Positions 1 through 8,025 of a stretch of 48,836 nucleotides of DNA are shown piece by piece (positions within the stretch are counted from its first letter, which is position 1; each line of letters starts with the position of its first letter). Below the pieces are notes generated by a model. It saw only the letters and a list, made by a program, of their open reading frames with translations. It did not search any database and was not told the origin of the DNA. The position numbers and the translations under genes are program-made. The stretch covers positions 1 to 48,836 of the forward strand of contig CAMYMG010000091.1 in the NCBI GenBank assembly GCA_947259295.1. The letters are read 5' to 3'. The DNA comes from an uncultured Rhizobiaceae bacterium. GTDB taxonomy: Bacteria; Pseudomonadota; Alphaproteobacteria; Rhizobiales; Rhizobiaceae.

Positions 1-231
1 CGGCGCTCGATAGGCGCGCGCCGCGATGGCCGCCAGCTCGCGGTGACGCGACGGCTCCGGCAGCCGGGTCAGGGCAGTGGCGGGCAGGTCGAAAAGCGGA
101 TAGGAGTGCGGGTTGATGCCGGTGGACAGGTCGACCCACGGCTCGGGCGCGTCGGGAAACAGCGCGCGCGCCCGGTCGAGACTGCCGCCATGGTCCACCA
201 CCGCCGAGATATCGCGCTCCGGAAATCCCAT
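1..231 (-). CDS. cobC: Threonine-phosphate decarboxylase CobC, N-terminal part only
   Basis: This is the first 77 codons of a leftward gene cut by the window edge. The translation begins MGFPERDISAVVDHGGSL and contains WVDLSTGINPHSYPL, the characteristic start of the PLP-dependent CobC/CobD aminotransferase-fold family. The enzyme makes (R)-1-amino-2-propanol phosphate from threonine phosphate for the cobalamin nucleotide loop. The ATG at 231 overlaps the ATG of the divergent cobD by two bases (CATG, 229-232), so the two start codons interlock. The catalytic lysine lies outside the window. Identity is good because of the motif and the cobD neighbour. Confidence 0.9.
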   Translation of the reverse strand, partial: MGFPERDISAVVDHGGSLDRARALFPDAPEPWVDLSTGINPHSYPLFDLPATALTRLPEPSRHRELAAIAARAYRAP

Positions 232-1198
232 GTCAGTACTGCTTGCCTTCCTGTCGCTCGTGCTCGAGTCGCAAACCGGTTATCCGGACCGGCTCTACAA
301 GGCCATCGGCCATCCGGTCAGCTGGATCGGCTCGCTGATATCCTCTCTCGACCGCAGGCTCAACCGCGCCACCGAGAGCGACCGTAGGCGTCGCCTTTAC
401 GGTGTGCTCGCCCTGATCGCCATTGTCGGCCTGCCCGCCGCCATCGCCGGCGGCCTCGAGTTCCTGCTCTCTCCCTATAGCGCCGGGCTTGCGGTGCTGG
501 CGATAGCCGGCAGCACGCTGCTGTCGCAGCAAAGCCTCGCCGATCACGTCAAGGCGGTCGCCGACGCCCTGGAGACCGGCGGACTCGAGTCTGGCCGGGA
601 AGCCGTCTCGAAGATCGTCGGCCGCGATCCGGAACAGCTCGACGAACCCGGCGTGGCGCGCGCCGCCATCGAGAGCCTTGCCGAGAATTTTTCCGACGGC
701 ATCGTCGCGCCGGCCTTCTGGCTGGCGCTTGGCGGGCTTGCCGGCGGCGTCGCCTACAAGGCCGCCAACACCGCCGATTCGATGATCGGCCACCTGACTC
801 CGACCCACCAGGCCTTCGGCTGGGCCGCGGCGCGCTTCGACGACCTGATCAACCTGCCGGCCTCGCGCCTCACCGCCCTTCTGCTCGTTGCCGCCGCTGC
901 CCTGACGCCCGGCGCCAATCCCGGCGCCGCCTGGCAAGCCGTCCTGCGCGATGCCGGCAAACACCGTTCGCCCAATGCCGGCTGGCCGGAAGCGGCGATG
1001 GCCGGGGCGCTCTGCCTGGAACTCGCCGGCCCGCGAGTCTATTCCGGCAAAATGGTCCGGGATGCCTTCATGGGCGAAGGCGGCCGGCGCATCGCCACCG
1101 CCGCCGACATCAGGCGGGCACTCAAGCTCTTCTGGCTGGCCGACATGCTGCTGATCGCCCTGCTCGGGCTTGCGGCCCTGCTGTTCGTGCTTCTGTAA
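230..1198 (+). CDS. cobD: Adenosylcobinamide-phosphate synthase CobD (CbiB family)
   Basis: This 322-residue integral membrane protein joins the aminopropanol arm to adenosylcobyric acid in the late cobalamin pathway. It begins MSVLLAFLSLVLESQTGYPD and continues with GHPVSWIG, the usual CbiB opening. It also has the family segments NFSDGIVAPAFW and NTADSMIGH and a hydrophobic C-terminus. An in-frame ATG at 113 would lengthen it through cobC antisense sequence, but family length and the conserved start favour 230. The gene diverges from cobC with overlapping start codons, so promoters must lie inside the coding sequence of one or both genes, or expression comes from further away. Confidence 0.93.
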   Translation: MSVLLAFLSLVLESQTGYPDRLYKAIGHPVSWIGSLISSLDRRLNRATESDRRRRLYGVLALIAIVGLPAAIAGGLEFLLSPYSAGLAVLAIAGSTLLSQQSLADHVKAVADALETGGLESGREAVSKIVGRDPEQLDEPGVARAAIESLAENFSDGIVAPAFWLALGGLAGGVAYKAANTADSMIGHLTPTHQAFGWAAARFDDLINLPASRLTALLLVAAAALTPGANPGAAWQAVLRDAGKHRSPNAGWPEAAMAGALCLELAGPRVYSGKMVRDAFMGEGGRRIATAADIRRALKLFWLADMLLIALLGLAALLFVLL

Positions 1199-1220
1199 GC
1201 GGCCTCACCGCCAGAGAACT

Positions 1221-1838
1221 TTAGAACTCGATGCCCTGCTGTGCCTTCACCCCGGCGGCGAAGTGGTGCTTCACGGCGGCCATCTCGGTAACGAGATCGG
1301 CCGCCTCGACGAGCGCTGGCTTGGCGTTGCGGCCGGTCACCACGACATGCAGGTCGGACCGCCGTGCCTTGAGCGCCGCCACCACAGCATCGAGGTCGAG
1401 ATAGTCGTAGCGCAGCGCGATGTTCAACTCGTCGAGCACCACGAGGCTGATCGTCGGGTCGCCAAGTAGTTCCAGCGCCTTCGCCCAGGCCGCTTCCGCC
1501 GCCGCGATGTCGCGCTTCACGTCCTGAGTTTCCCAGGTAAAACCCTCGCCCATCGTGTGCCAGACAGTCCGGTCGCCGAACGCAGCGAAGGCATCCTTCT
1601 CGCCGGTGTGCCACGCACCCTTGACGAACTGCACGACGCCCACCCGCTTGCCGTAGCCCAGCATGCGCAGCGCCAGGCCGAAGGCTGCCGTTGTCTTGCC
1701 CTTGCCGGGACCGGTGTTGACGATCAGCAGGCCCTTTTCAGCAACCGTCTTGCCGGCCACTTCCGCGTCCTGCACGGCCTTGCGCTTGGCCATCTTGGCG
1801 CGGTGCTTTTCTTCCGCTTCCTTGTCGATGTTCTTCAT
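1221..1838 (-). CDS. cobO: Cob(I)yrinic acid a,c-diamide adenosyltransferase CobO
   Basis: This 205-residue cytosolic enzyme of the BtuR/CobO/CobP family transfers the adenosyl group of ATP to the cobalt of cob(I)yrinic acid a,c-diamide. The N-terminal 35 residues are charged and helical. The P-loop NTGPGKGKTT is at residues 41-50, and the later segments VVLDELNIALRYDYLD and VVVTGRNAKPAL are family signatures. The length is typical. It is the last gene of the leftward riboswitch-controlled operon: its ATG at 1838 lies one base past the cobP stop, so translation is probably coupled. Confidence 0.95.
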   Translation of the reverse strand: MKNIDKEAEEKHRAKMAKRKAVQDAEVAGKTVAEKGLLIVNTGPGKGKTTAAFGLALRMLGYGKRVGVVQFVKGAWHTGEKDAFAAFGDRTVWHTMGEGFTWETQDVKRDIAAAEAAWAKALELLGDPTISLVVLDELNIALRYDYLDLDAVVAALKARRSDLHVVVTGRNAKPALVEAADLVTEMAAVKHHFAAGVKAQQGIEF

Positions 1839-1839
1839 G

Positions 1840-2382
1840 TCACTTCACCTTGAGCGGCAGCCCCGCCACCATGAACAGCACGTGGTCGGCGCGTGCCGCG
1901 ATGCGCTGGTTGAGCCGGCCCTGTGCGTCGAGGAATTCCCGCGCCAGCCTGTTGTCGGGCACGATGCCGAGCCCGACCTCGTTCGACACCACGAACCACG
2001 GCCCGCGCGGCGCGGCAAGCACCGCCTCGAGTTCGCCGGACGCCGCTTCGAGATCGTGTTCGGCCAAAAGACGGTTGCTCAGCCAAAGCGTCAGGCAGTC
2101 GACCAGCACCGGGCGCCCGTCGGGCACGGCGCGCAATGCGCTGACGAGATCGAGCGGCGCATCGACGGTCTGCCAGCCTGCGCCGCGCCGATCACGGTGG
2201 AGGGCGATCCGCTCCACCATCTCGTCATCATAGGCCTGCGCCGTGGCGATATAGGCCCAAGGCGCAGGGTGCGCGCAGACCAGCGTCTCGGCATGCGCGC
2301 TCTTGCCCGAGCGCGCGCCGCCGAGAAGGAAGGTCAGGCTGTTGCGGTCAGGCAAAGCTCTTGCTGGGATTGGCCGCCGCAC
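1840..2382 (-). CDS. cobP: Adenosylcobinamide kinase / guanylyltransferase CobP (CobU family)
   Basis: This bifunctional enzyme phosphorylates adenosylcobinamide and converts it to the GDP derivative before nucleotide-loop attachment. The P-loop GGARSGKS is at residues 21-28. ATAQAYDDEM and the DCLTLWLSN and VSNEVGLGIVP segments are all CobU-family landmarks. The ATG at 2382 gives 180 residues and overlaps cbtA by 35 bp. A TTG at 2355 would give 171 residues, begin just before the LTFLLGGARSGKS core and overlap cbtA by 8 bp, which may be the real start. It sits between cbtA and cobO in the operon. Confidence 0.92.
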   Translation of the reverse strand: MRRPIPARALPDRNSLTFLLGGARSGKSAHAETLVCAHPAPWAYIATAQAYDDEMVERIALHRDRRGAGWQTVDAPLDLVSALRAVPDGRPVLVDCLTLWLSNRLLAEHDLEAASGELEAVLAAPRGPWFVVSNEVGLGIVPDNRLAREFLDAQGRLNQRIAARADHVLFMVAGLPLKVK

Positions 2383-3100
2383 CGATGAAGTGTTGGCGCA
2401 CCATGCCCACCACGCCGCCGAGCAGCACCCAGAAGATCAGGTTCGTCACCGTTACCGCAACGACGAACTGCCGATGCAGCTCGGCTGGAACCGGCGATTC
2501 GTGGCTTGCAGGCTGCGGCGCGCCGAGAACGTGCGGAACCACGATCAGCGCGACGCCGATCAGCGAAATAACCGCCGTTCCACGGAAGGCGATCAGTGCC
2601 AGCCCCGCCGCTGTCGCGGCCACTGTTCCGAGCCACCAGACCTGACGGTCCATCAGGTCGGCCGCCGGCATCGCAGGCAGTTCCGGCGGCAGGCCGAGTC
2701 CTGGCGCCAGCGTGAAGATAGCAAAGCCGGCGAATCCCCAGAACACCCCTTGGCGCCATCCGGCAATGCCGCCGGCAAATTCGGAAGCCGCCACGAGGAC
2801 GAGTGCGAAACCGATGCCGGTCACGATGTTGGCAAGGGCAGTGAAGGCAAAGCGCTCGAAGCCGTCGGCCGGCGCCCACGCCTCGCCGCCGTGTCCATGC
2901 GCGGCGGCTGTCGGCTCACTCTCGGCCTCGGCTGCCACGGCGGCTGAGCCATGGTCATGGCCCGTCATCCCGGCACCTTCGAAAGTCTCGGCCTGAAGGA
3001 TGAGCGGCACGGTCGCATAGGTCTGCAGGGCCGTCATGACGAGGCCTGCAAACAGGCCCGCGATCGCCGCGGTGAACACGGCGTTGCGAAACAGGTTCAT
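2348..3100 (-). CDS. cbtA: Predicted cobalt transporter subunit CbtA
   Basis: This 250-residue membrane protein has about five or six hydrophobic segments. The first is at residues 8-28, beginning MNLFRNAVFTAAIAGLFAGL. A loop after it (about residues 45-75) carries histidine/acidic clusters GHDHG and AHGHGG that could collect metal. CbtA was proposed as a cobalt-uptake component from its constant pairing with CbtB and cobalamin riboswitches; as far as I know transport has not been shown for most members. It lies 15 bp after cbtB and before cobP, downstream of the riboswitch, as expected for cobalt supply to B12 synthesis. Confidence 0.9.
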   Translation of the reverse strand: MNLFRNAVFTAAIAGLFAGLVMTALQTYATVPLILQAETFEGAGMTGHDHGSAAVAAEAESEPTAAAHGHGGEAWAPADGFERFAFTALANIVTGIGFALVLVAASEFAGGIAGWRQGVFWGFAGFAIFTLAPGLGLPPELPAMPAADLMDRQVWWLGTVAATAAGLALIAFRGTAVISLIGVALIVVPHVLGAPQPASHESPVPAELHRQFVVAVTVTNLIFWVLLGGVVGMVRQHFIGAAANPSKSFA

Positions 3101-3115
3101 GATGTCATATCCCGT

Positions 3116-3298
3116 TTAGTGGCAGGGAAACGCCATCGAATGCCGGTAGTCGTGGCCGGCATTGTGGACGATCTCGGCATGCGAAAAGCCGACGAAGCCG
3201 ACGACGAAGAGGCCGAGCAGTGCAACTGCGCCAAGCTGGATGGCGCGCGAAGCCGTCGAAGTGCCTGCACCCAGGGAAGCCGAAACCGTGTTCATCAT
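3116..3298 (-). CDS. cbtB: Predicted cobalt transporter subunit CbtB
   Basis: This 60-residue protein has one membrane segment (about residues 20-41, IQLGAVALLGLFVVGFVGF) and the CbtB tail HNAGHDYRHSMAFPCH, which is rich in histidine and ends in a Cys-His pair suited to metal binding. Two adjacent ATGs (3298 and 3295) follow an AAAGGA ribosome-binding site; 3298 gives the better spacing. A longer reading frame starting at 3376 would run into the riboswitch and is unlikely. It is the first gene after the cobalamin riboswitch, with cbtA next, and the pair probably acts as one cobalt uptake unit. Confidence 0.9.
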   Translation of the reverse strand: MMNTVSASLGAGTSTASRAIQLGAVALLGLFVVGFVGFSHAEIVHNAGHDYRHSMAFPCH

Positions 3299-3342
3299 TT
3301 CTGTCCTTTCACCCTCCACCCGAGGGCACCTCGTTGACATCC

Positions 3343-3505
3343 GTCGCCGGCAGGTCTCCTGGCTCGCGGTTGTCACCCTTCCCCGCCTTCCCGAGGCTAA
3401 CGCCTCAGTGGCCTTTGGGGAGAGCTACCGCCTACAGTTGCGGGGGCAGCCACGGCTTTGGGCAACTTGCCCGCACCGCATTCCCTCTCGGTCCTCTCGG
3501 AACCG
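3343..3505 (-). ncRNA. Cobalamin riboswitch upstream of cbtB
   Basis: Reading leftward, the RNA has the ordered landmarks of the cobalamin aptamer: GAATGCGGTGCGGGCAA, the CCCCGCAACTGTAGGCGG stretch, AAAGGCCACTG (the B12 box), GGGAAGGCGGGGAAGGG and the closing GCGAGCCAGGAGACCTGCC. It lies about 45 bp before cbtB, so adenosylcobalamin should repress cbtBA-cobPO. A second copy at 44549-44718 shares nearly all these blocks. I did not resolve the expression platform; the short distance to the cbtB ribosome-binding site suggests control of translation initiation. Confidence 0.95.
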
Positions 3506-3517
3506 ACGACGATGCGA

Positions 3518-3545
3518 CTATAGAGGAGAAAGAAAATCGCGGCAA
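3518..3545 (-). promoter_or_regulatory. Candidate sigma-70 promoter for the cbtBA-cobPO riboswitch transcript
   Basis: Leftward, a TTGCCG box (3540-3545) and a CTATAG box (3518-3523) are separated by 16 bases. They sit immediately upstream of the riboswitch, which puts the start of the RNA near 3510. CTATAG resembles the -10 form common in alphaproteobacteria. Position supports it; the -35 box is only a partial match. Confidence 0.5.
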
Positions 3546-3589
3546 ACCAATTAACCGACAAACCGGGCCTTGCCGATGTCGCTCCTGCG

Positions 3590-4276
3590 CTATTCTCCGC
3601 TGAGAATCCTGGCCGCCACGAGTTCCTGCAGACGCCATAAATGTCGATCATGGATGCCGCGCGCTTCCAGGTTGGCGACCACATTGTGCAGGTAGTCGGC
3701 GCCTGAGCCCCAATGGCCGCAGGCCGACGCCAGCGCGGCGGCAACAGCATCGTCGGCGAGAGGACCCGCATAGTTTGGTCCACCGCGGTTTATCACGAAG
3801 CCCAGCGCTCTCAGCGGTCCGCGCTCCGTCGACAGTTGCATCCAGCGTGGATGATAGGACGGCGGCTTCACCGTCATCTCGCGGCGGAACAGCTTGTCCA
3901 GCTGCTGACGCCGGTCGCCGTCAGGGAGGCGCAGGGCAAGGCCCCGGCAGGCGCCGCCACGGTCGAGGCCGAGCATCAAGCCCGGTGTCTGCGGCGTGCC
4001 GCGCCAGCGAGTTAGCGTCAGGCAGAAGGAACGGTGCCAGCCATGGGCGGCCGCGACCAGTTCCTCCTCGTGCTCGATTTCGGGCTTCCAGATCAGTGAA
4101 CCATAGGCGAAGAGCCAGACCGGTTCGTCGGGCGCACGCCCCTCCAGCATGGCTTCGACGAGCGCGGCATAATCGCCTTCGTCGAGATGGGAAAGCGCCG
4201 GATCGGGACCGGGGTCTGCCATGTCGCGGTGGCAGCGCGCGACGAGTTCAGGCGTGAGCGACATGGTGCGGGGCAT
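3590..4276 (-). CDS. ChaC-like gamma-glutamylcyclotransferase
   Basis: This is a cytosolic enzyme of the ChaC branch of gamma-glutamylcyclotransferases, which split glutathione or other gamma-glutamyl compounds to release 5-oxoproline. The core motif LFAYGSLIWKP (about residues 55-65) is the phosphate-like binding loop of the fold. GWHRSFCLTLTRWRGTP and GFVINRGGPNYAG match ChaC proteins of Rhizobiales. Of two starts, ATG 4276 (228 residues, MPRTMSLTPE) and ATG 4264 (224 residues), neither has a clear ribosome-binding site. The frame open to 4405 would overlap the next gene and is unlikely. Its substrate cannot be told from sequence. Confidence 0.85.
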   Translation of the reverse strand: MPRTMSLTPELVARCHRDMADPGPDPALSHLDEGDYAALVEAMLEGRAPDEPVWLFAYGSLIWKPEIEHEEELVAAAHGWHRSFCLTLTRWRGTPQTPGLMLGLDRGGACRGLALRLPDGDRRQQLDKLFRREMTVKPPSYHPRWMQLSTERGPLRALGFVINRGGPNYAGPLADDAVAAALASACGHWGSGADYLHNVVANLEARGIHDRHLWRLQELVAARILSGE

Positions 4277-4396
4277 TGCCGGCAATCCGTTGATTCGCGG
4301 GCAACATAGCAAATCCGGCAAGCCGGCCAACCGCCGCCGCGCTTGCTTGACAACGTCGTCGCCGGGGTGTCCGCTTCGATACCGGAGACCTAGCCA

Positions 4397-5593
4397 ATGA
4401 CCCAAGCCGAGCCCCAGGAAAGAAGCTACAATGGCCTCGATCGGGCGTTCCCGACGCTTCCCGCATCAAGCTATTTCGAGGAAGCTGCCTATCGGAAGGA
4501 TCTCGAGGCGATCTGGTATCGCCGCTGGGTCCATGTCTGCCGCGACAGCGACATCGCCGAGCCGCTGGCCTACCGGGTCTTCACCATCGGCGACCAGGAG
4601 ATTCTGGTCGTGCGCGACGAAACCGGCACATTGCGCGCCTTTCACAACACCTGCCGGCACCGCGGTTCGCAGCTATGCGCCGCGGCGTCAGGCAGACTGA
4701 AGGCCCGGCTCCTGACCTGCCCCTACCACGCCTGGTCCTACTCGCTGCGCGGCGACCTTGTGCGCGTGCCTTCGAAGACCCTGCCGGAGGGGTTCGACAA
4801 GGCGGACTTCCCGCTGCACGCCGTATCGCTGTCGGTCTGGCGCGGGCTGGTCTTCGTCAATCTTGACCCTGCCGCCGGCGATACCCTCACAGACACGTTC
4901 GATCGCGACTCCGCCGATCTGACGAACTGGCCGCTCGAAAGCCTGGTGACGGGCCACGTATTCAGGAAGGTGATGAACTGCAACTGGAAGATCTTCTGGG
5001 ACAATTTCAACGAATGCCTGCACTGCCCGGGCGTCCACAAGCATCTGTCGCAGTTGGTGCCTATCTACGGTCGCGGCATGATGGCGAGGCAGGACGATCC
5101 GGACTGGGCGCGCCACGCCGACAATGACGCACCGGAGTTTTCCGGCCGCCTGCGCACTGGCGCCGAGACCTGGTCGGCCGACGGTCACGCGCACGGGCCG
5201 CAATTTGCCGGCCTGACCGATGCCGAACGGGCGGCCGGCCAGTCCTATGCGATGAACCTGCCGTCGATGTTCATCGTCGGCCATGTCGATTATGTCCGCA
5301 CCGTGCGCCTGCTGCCGCTTGGTCCGGAAAGGACCGAGCTGACGGCCGAATGGCTGTTCCCCGAAATCCCCGCCGCCGATGCGCTCGACAACATCGTCTC
5401 CTTCGGCATTCAGGTGCTGGAGGAGGATGCCGGCGTCTGCGAGATCAACCAGAAGGGCCTGCACTCGCGCCGCTTCGAGGCAGGTGTCCTGATGCCCGAA
5501 GAATACGAGCTCTACCGCTTCCACCAATGGGTGCGGGACCAGCATCGAGGGCTGGACACTGTCACATCGACTTCGGCAGATAGCGCCAGGTAA
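4397..5593 (+). CDS. Rieske non-haem iron oxygenase, alpha subunit
   Basis: This 398-residue protein belongs to the ring-hydroxylating oxygenase alpha-subunit family. The Rieske [2Fe-2S] ligands are visible as CRHRG (C86, H88) and CPYHAW (C108, H111). The mononuclear iron site is in NFNECLHCPGVH (E206, H209, H214). The overall form resembles the glycine-betaine/carnitine/choline oxygenase-like branch more than classical aromatic dioxygenases, but the substrate is an inference. No reductase or beta subunit lies nearby, so electrons must come from a protein encoded elsewhere. Its 3' end overlaps the convergent MFS gene by 32 bp. Confidence 0.88.
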   Translation: MTQAEPQERSYNGLDRAFPTLPASSYFEEAAYRKDLEAIWYRRWVHVCRDSDIAEPLAYRVFTIGDQEILVVRDETGTLRAFHNTCRHRGSQLCAAASGRLKARLLTCPYHAWSYSLRGDLVRVPSKTLPEGFDKADFPLHAVSLSVWRGLVFVNLDPAAGDTLTDTFDRDSADLTNWPLESLVTGHVFRKVMNCNWKIFWDNFNECLHCPGVHKHLSQLVPIYGRGMMARQDDPDWARHADNDAPEFSGRLRTGAETWSADGHAHGPQFAGLTDAERAAGQSYAMNLPSMFIVGHVDYVRTVRLLPLGPERTELTAEWLFPEIPAADALDNIVSFGIQVLEEDAGVCEINQKGLHSRRFEAGVLMPEEYELYRFHQWVRDQHRGLDTVTSTSADSAR

Positions 5594-6761
5594 GCAGGCC
5601 GCAGATCGCGGCGAAGACGCCGAGCGTCACGAACACGCCGCCGAGCCCGAAAAAGGCCAGCACGATCGAATAGGCGAGCGGCGGCAGCAGCTCGGAAAAG
5701 TCGAGATAGGTCCGGTAGACCGCCGACATTTGCGGCCGCTCGTAGGAGCGAACGGCGCGCATGAAGGCGGTCGAGCCGAGCGCGTCGAGCGCGATGGCAA
5801 AGCAGGCGCAGCAGAGCAGGAAGAAGCCGGCAACGAGCGGAAGGCGCTCGCCGCAGAGCCCGGCGGCCAAAAGCGTCCCGGTCATGGCGAAGAACGCCAG
5901 CGACATGATGTTTCGCGCGCCGAAGCGCTTGCCCGCCCGGCCCCAGAACACCGCGGTGAAGAGCAGCGCGTTGCCCGCCGAAACCAGCAGGCCGCCGGCC
6001 AGCGCGCCCTGCCCGGTCACCACCATCAGGATCGGAGAATAGACGAAGAAGGTCGTCCAGAAGCAGGACCGGCCGAAGGCAATGAGCCATGCCAGCCTCA
6101 GCCTTGGCTGGGCGACGAACCGCCCGATATTGGCGAGCGGGTTGGCTGGCCTTGTCTTGCCGGGCCGGATCAGCTTGTTGTCGCCGAGCCTATAATACCA
6201 GAAGAGCGCCAGGAGCACGCTGCAGAAGAGAATGACCGCGGCATGCGGCGCAATGATGCCGAAATGCGTGTAGAGCAGGATGCCGAGCGTCGGCCCGGCC
6301 GTCCAGCCGAGCATCGACCACGCCATGCGCAACGATTCGGAGCGCATGAACTCGGTCTTCTTGATGTGATCCATGATGTAGAGGTTGAGCGTGATGCCGA
6401 GCGCGCTGGCGCCCATCACCCTGGACAGCATGCCGAGCAGCTGGCCGGTCAGCGTGCCGGTGAGGAACAGCACCGATCCGAAGGCCAGCAGCGCGACGCC
6501 GGCCGTATACACCCAGCGGCGCGAGAAGCGCGCAATCAGCATCGGCATGAACAGCGTCGCCGAAAGTCCGAGCAGCGCTACGATCGTGTAGAGGATCGAG
6601 ACGCCCTGCTCGCTCTTCAGAATTTCATAGGCCTGGATCGGGATGACGCTGGCGATGGACGCCCTGGCAAAGGATTCCAGGCCATAGAGGCTGGCGAATG
6701 TCCGTGCGCCGGCCGGCGGAACGGCGGGAAGCCAAATGGGGTGCCGGACCTGAGTTGCCAT
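5562..6761 (-). CDS. Major facilitator superfamily transporter
   Basis: This 399-residue protein has about twelve hydrophobic segments and a basic loop after the second (ARFSRRW), as expected of an MFS permease. The short soluble N-terminus ends at the first helix near residue 35. A central cytosolic loop (about residues 195-220, NKLIRPGKTRP) divides the two halves. Nothing in the sequence identifies the substrate or direction. It converges with the Rieske oxygenase gene (32-bp tail overlap) and is separated from the next gene by a 283-bp divergent spacer in which I see no convincing promoter pair. Confidence 0.85.
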   Translation of the reverse strand: MATQVRHPIWLPAVPPAGARTFASLYGLESFARASIASVIPIQAYEILKSEQGVSILYTIVALLGLSATLFMPMLIARFSRRWVYTAGVALLAFGSVLFLTGTLTGQLLGMLSRVMGASALGITLNLYIMDHIKKTEFMRSESLRMAWSMLGWTAGPTLGILLYTHFGIIAPHAAVILFCSVLLALFWYYRLGDNKLIRPGKTRPANPLANIGRFVAQPRLRLAWLIAFGRSCFWTTFFVYSPILMVVTGQGALAGGLLVSAGNALLFTAVFWGRAGKRFGARNIMSLAFFAMTGTLLAAGLCGERLPLVAGFFLLCCACFAIALDALGSTAFMRAVRSYERPQMSAVYRTYLDFSELLPPLAYSIVLAFFGLGGVFVTLGVFAAICGLLTWRYLPKSM

Positions 6762-7044
6762 GTGCCTGCGAGAATCATGCGACCGGACAGGATAGGCAGG
6801 CGCAGGCCCAAGCCGATAACAGGAAACCGACCTGAAAGCGGCGCAAATCCGGGCTGGCTATCATTTGCCACGGTCTGGCCCAAGGCGGCGAACGGCGCAG
6901 CCGCCTGATGCCCCGGAGAGCGCGTCAGGCGCCTGGCCGATCTGCCCGCCTCGCGTCCGTTGTTCCGATTTCCATGTTTTTGACCGCCGCGGGCGTGCTA
7001 ACGGTGATTCCCCGATCAGCCCATAGAGCGACGCCGGAAGACAC

Positions 7045-8025
7045 GTGCCAGACCATCAGCAGGCCAGACAGCGCATCGACGCCATCGACATTGCGCGCGG
7101 TGTCGCGCTGCTCGCCATGGCGGTCTACCACTTCACCTGGGATCTCGAGTTCTTCGGCTACGTCCAGCAGGGCATGACGGCTGTCGGCGGCTGGAAGCTC
7201 TTTGCCCGGTCGATCGCCTCGAGCTTCCTGTTTCTCGCCGGCGTCAGTCTTTTTCTGGCCCATGGCGACGGAATCAGGTGGCGTGGCTATTGGACGCGGC
7301 TGGCGATGGTGGCCGGCGCTGCGCTGGCGATCTCGGTTGCGACCTATTTCGCCACGCCCGGCAGCTTCATCTTCTTCGGCATCCTGCACGAAATCGCATT
7401 GGCCAGTCTGCTTGGCCTGGCCTTCGTCCGCCTGCCGGCCATGCTGACCCTGATTGTCGCAGGACTTGTCGTGGCCGCACCGCACTTCCTGCGCTCCGCA
7501 TTCTTCGACGATCCGTGGTGGTGGTGGACCGGCCTTTCGGAGACCTATCCGCGCTCCAACGACTACGTGCCGGTCTTTCCGTGGTTCGGCGTGGTCCTTG
7601 CGGGCATCGCCTTGGCGAAATTTGCCAGACAGGCCGGCCTTTTCTCTCGCCTGCCGGGGCTGCATGCCGGTAGTTGGGCGACGCCGGCGATCTTTGCCGG
7701 CCGCCACAGCCTTGCGTTCTACCTCATCCATCAGCCGGTTCTCATCGCCTGTGTCTGGGCATTCGCTCAGGTCATGCCGCCGGCGGTAGAAACCCGCGAG
7801 GTACAATTTCTCAATTCGTGCCAGGCGGCTTGCGAGGACACGCGCGACACCGAATTCTGCACACGCTATTGTGCCTGCATGATCGACCGGCTCGAGCAGG
7901 ACAAGTCGATCGAAGGCATCTACGCGGGAGACCAGAGCCTCGAACTGCGGTCTCGCGTGGAGCAGGTCGCCAATATCTGCACGGTGGAAACCGACAACGC
8001 CATTCTTGAGGGGGGATTCGAATGA
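7045..8025 (+). CDS. DUF1624 membrane protein (HGSNAT-like acyltransferase fold) with Cys-rich tail
   Basis: This 326-residue protein has a GTG start at 7045 with GGAAG five bases upstream. The N-terminal part resembles the heparan-alpha-glucosaminide N-acetyltransferase catalytic family: IDAIDIARGVALLAMAVYHF, with H29 as the likely conserved histidine, then about seven membrane helices to residue 243. After IHQPVLI the protein continues for about 80 soluble residues with six cysteines (C259, C263, C272, C276, C278, C312). The acyl acceptor is unknown. The stop codon overlaps the next gene by four bases (ATGA), so it heads a coupled cluster of membrane enzymes. Confidence 0.82.
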   Translation: MPDHQQARQRIDAIDIARGVALLAMAVYHFTWDLEFFGYVQQGMTAVGGWKLFARSIASSFLFLAGVSLFLAHGDGIRWRGYWTRLAMVAGAALAISVATYFATPGSFIFFGILHEIALASLLGLAFVRLPAMLTLIVAGLVVAAPHFLRSAFFDDPWWWWTGLSETYPRSNDYVPVFPWFGVVLAGIALAKFARQAGLFSRLPGLHAGSWATPAIFAGRHSLAFYLIHQPVLIACVWAFAQVMPPAVETREVQFLNSCQAACEDTRDTEFCTRYCACMIDRLEQDKSIEGIYAGDQSLELRSRVEQVANICTVETDNAILEGGFE

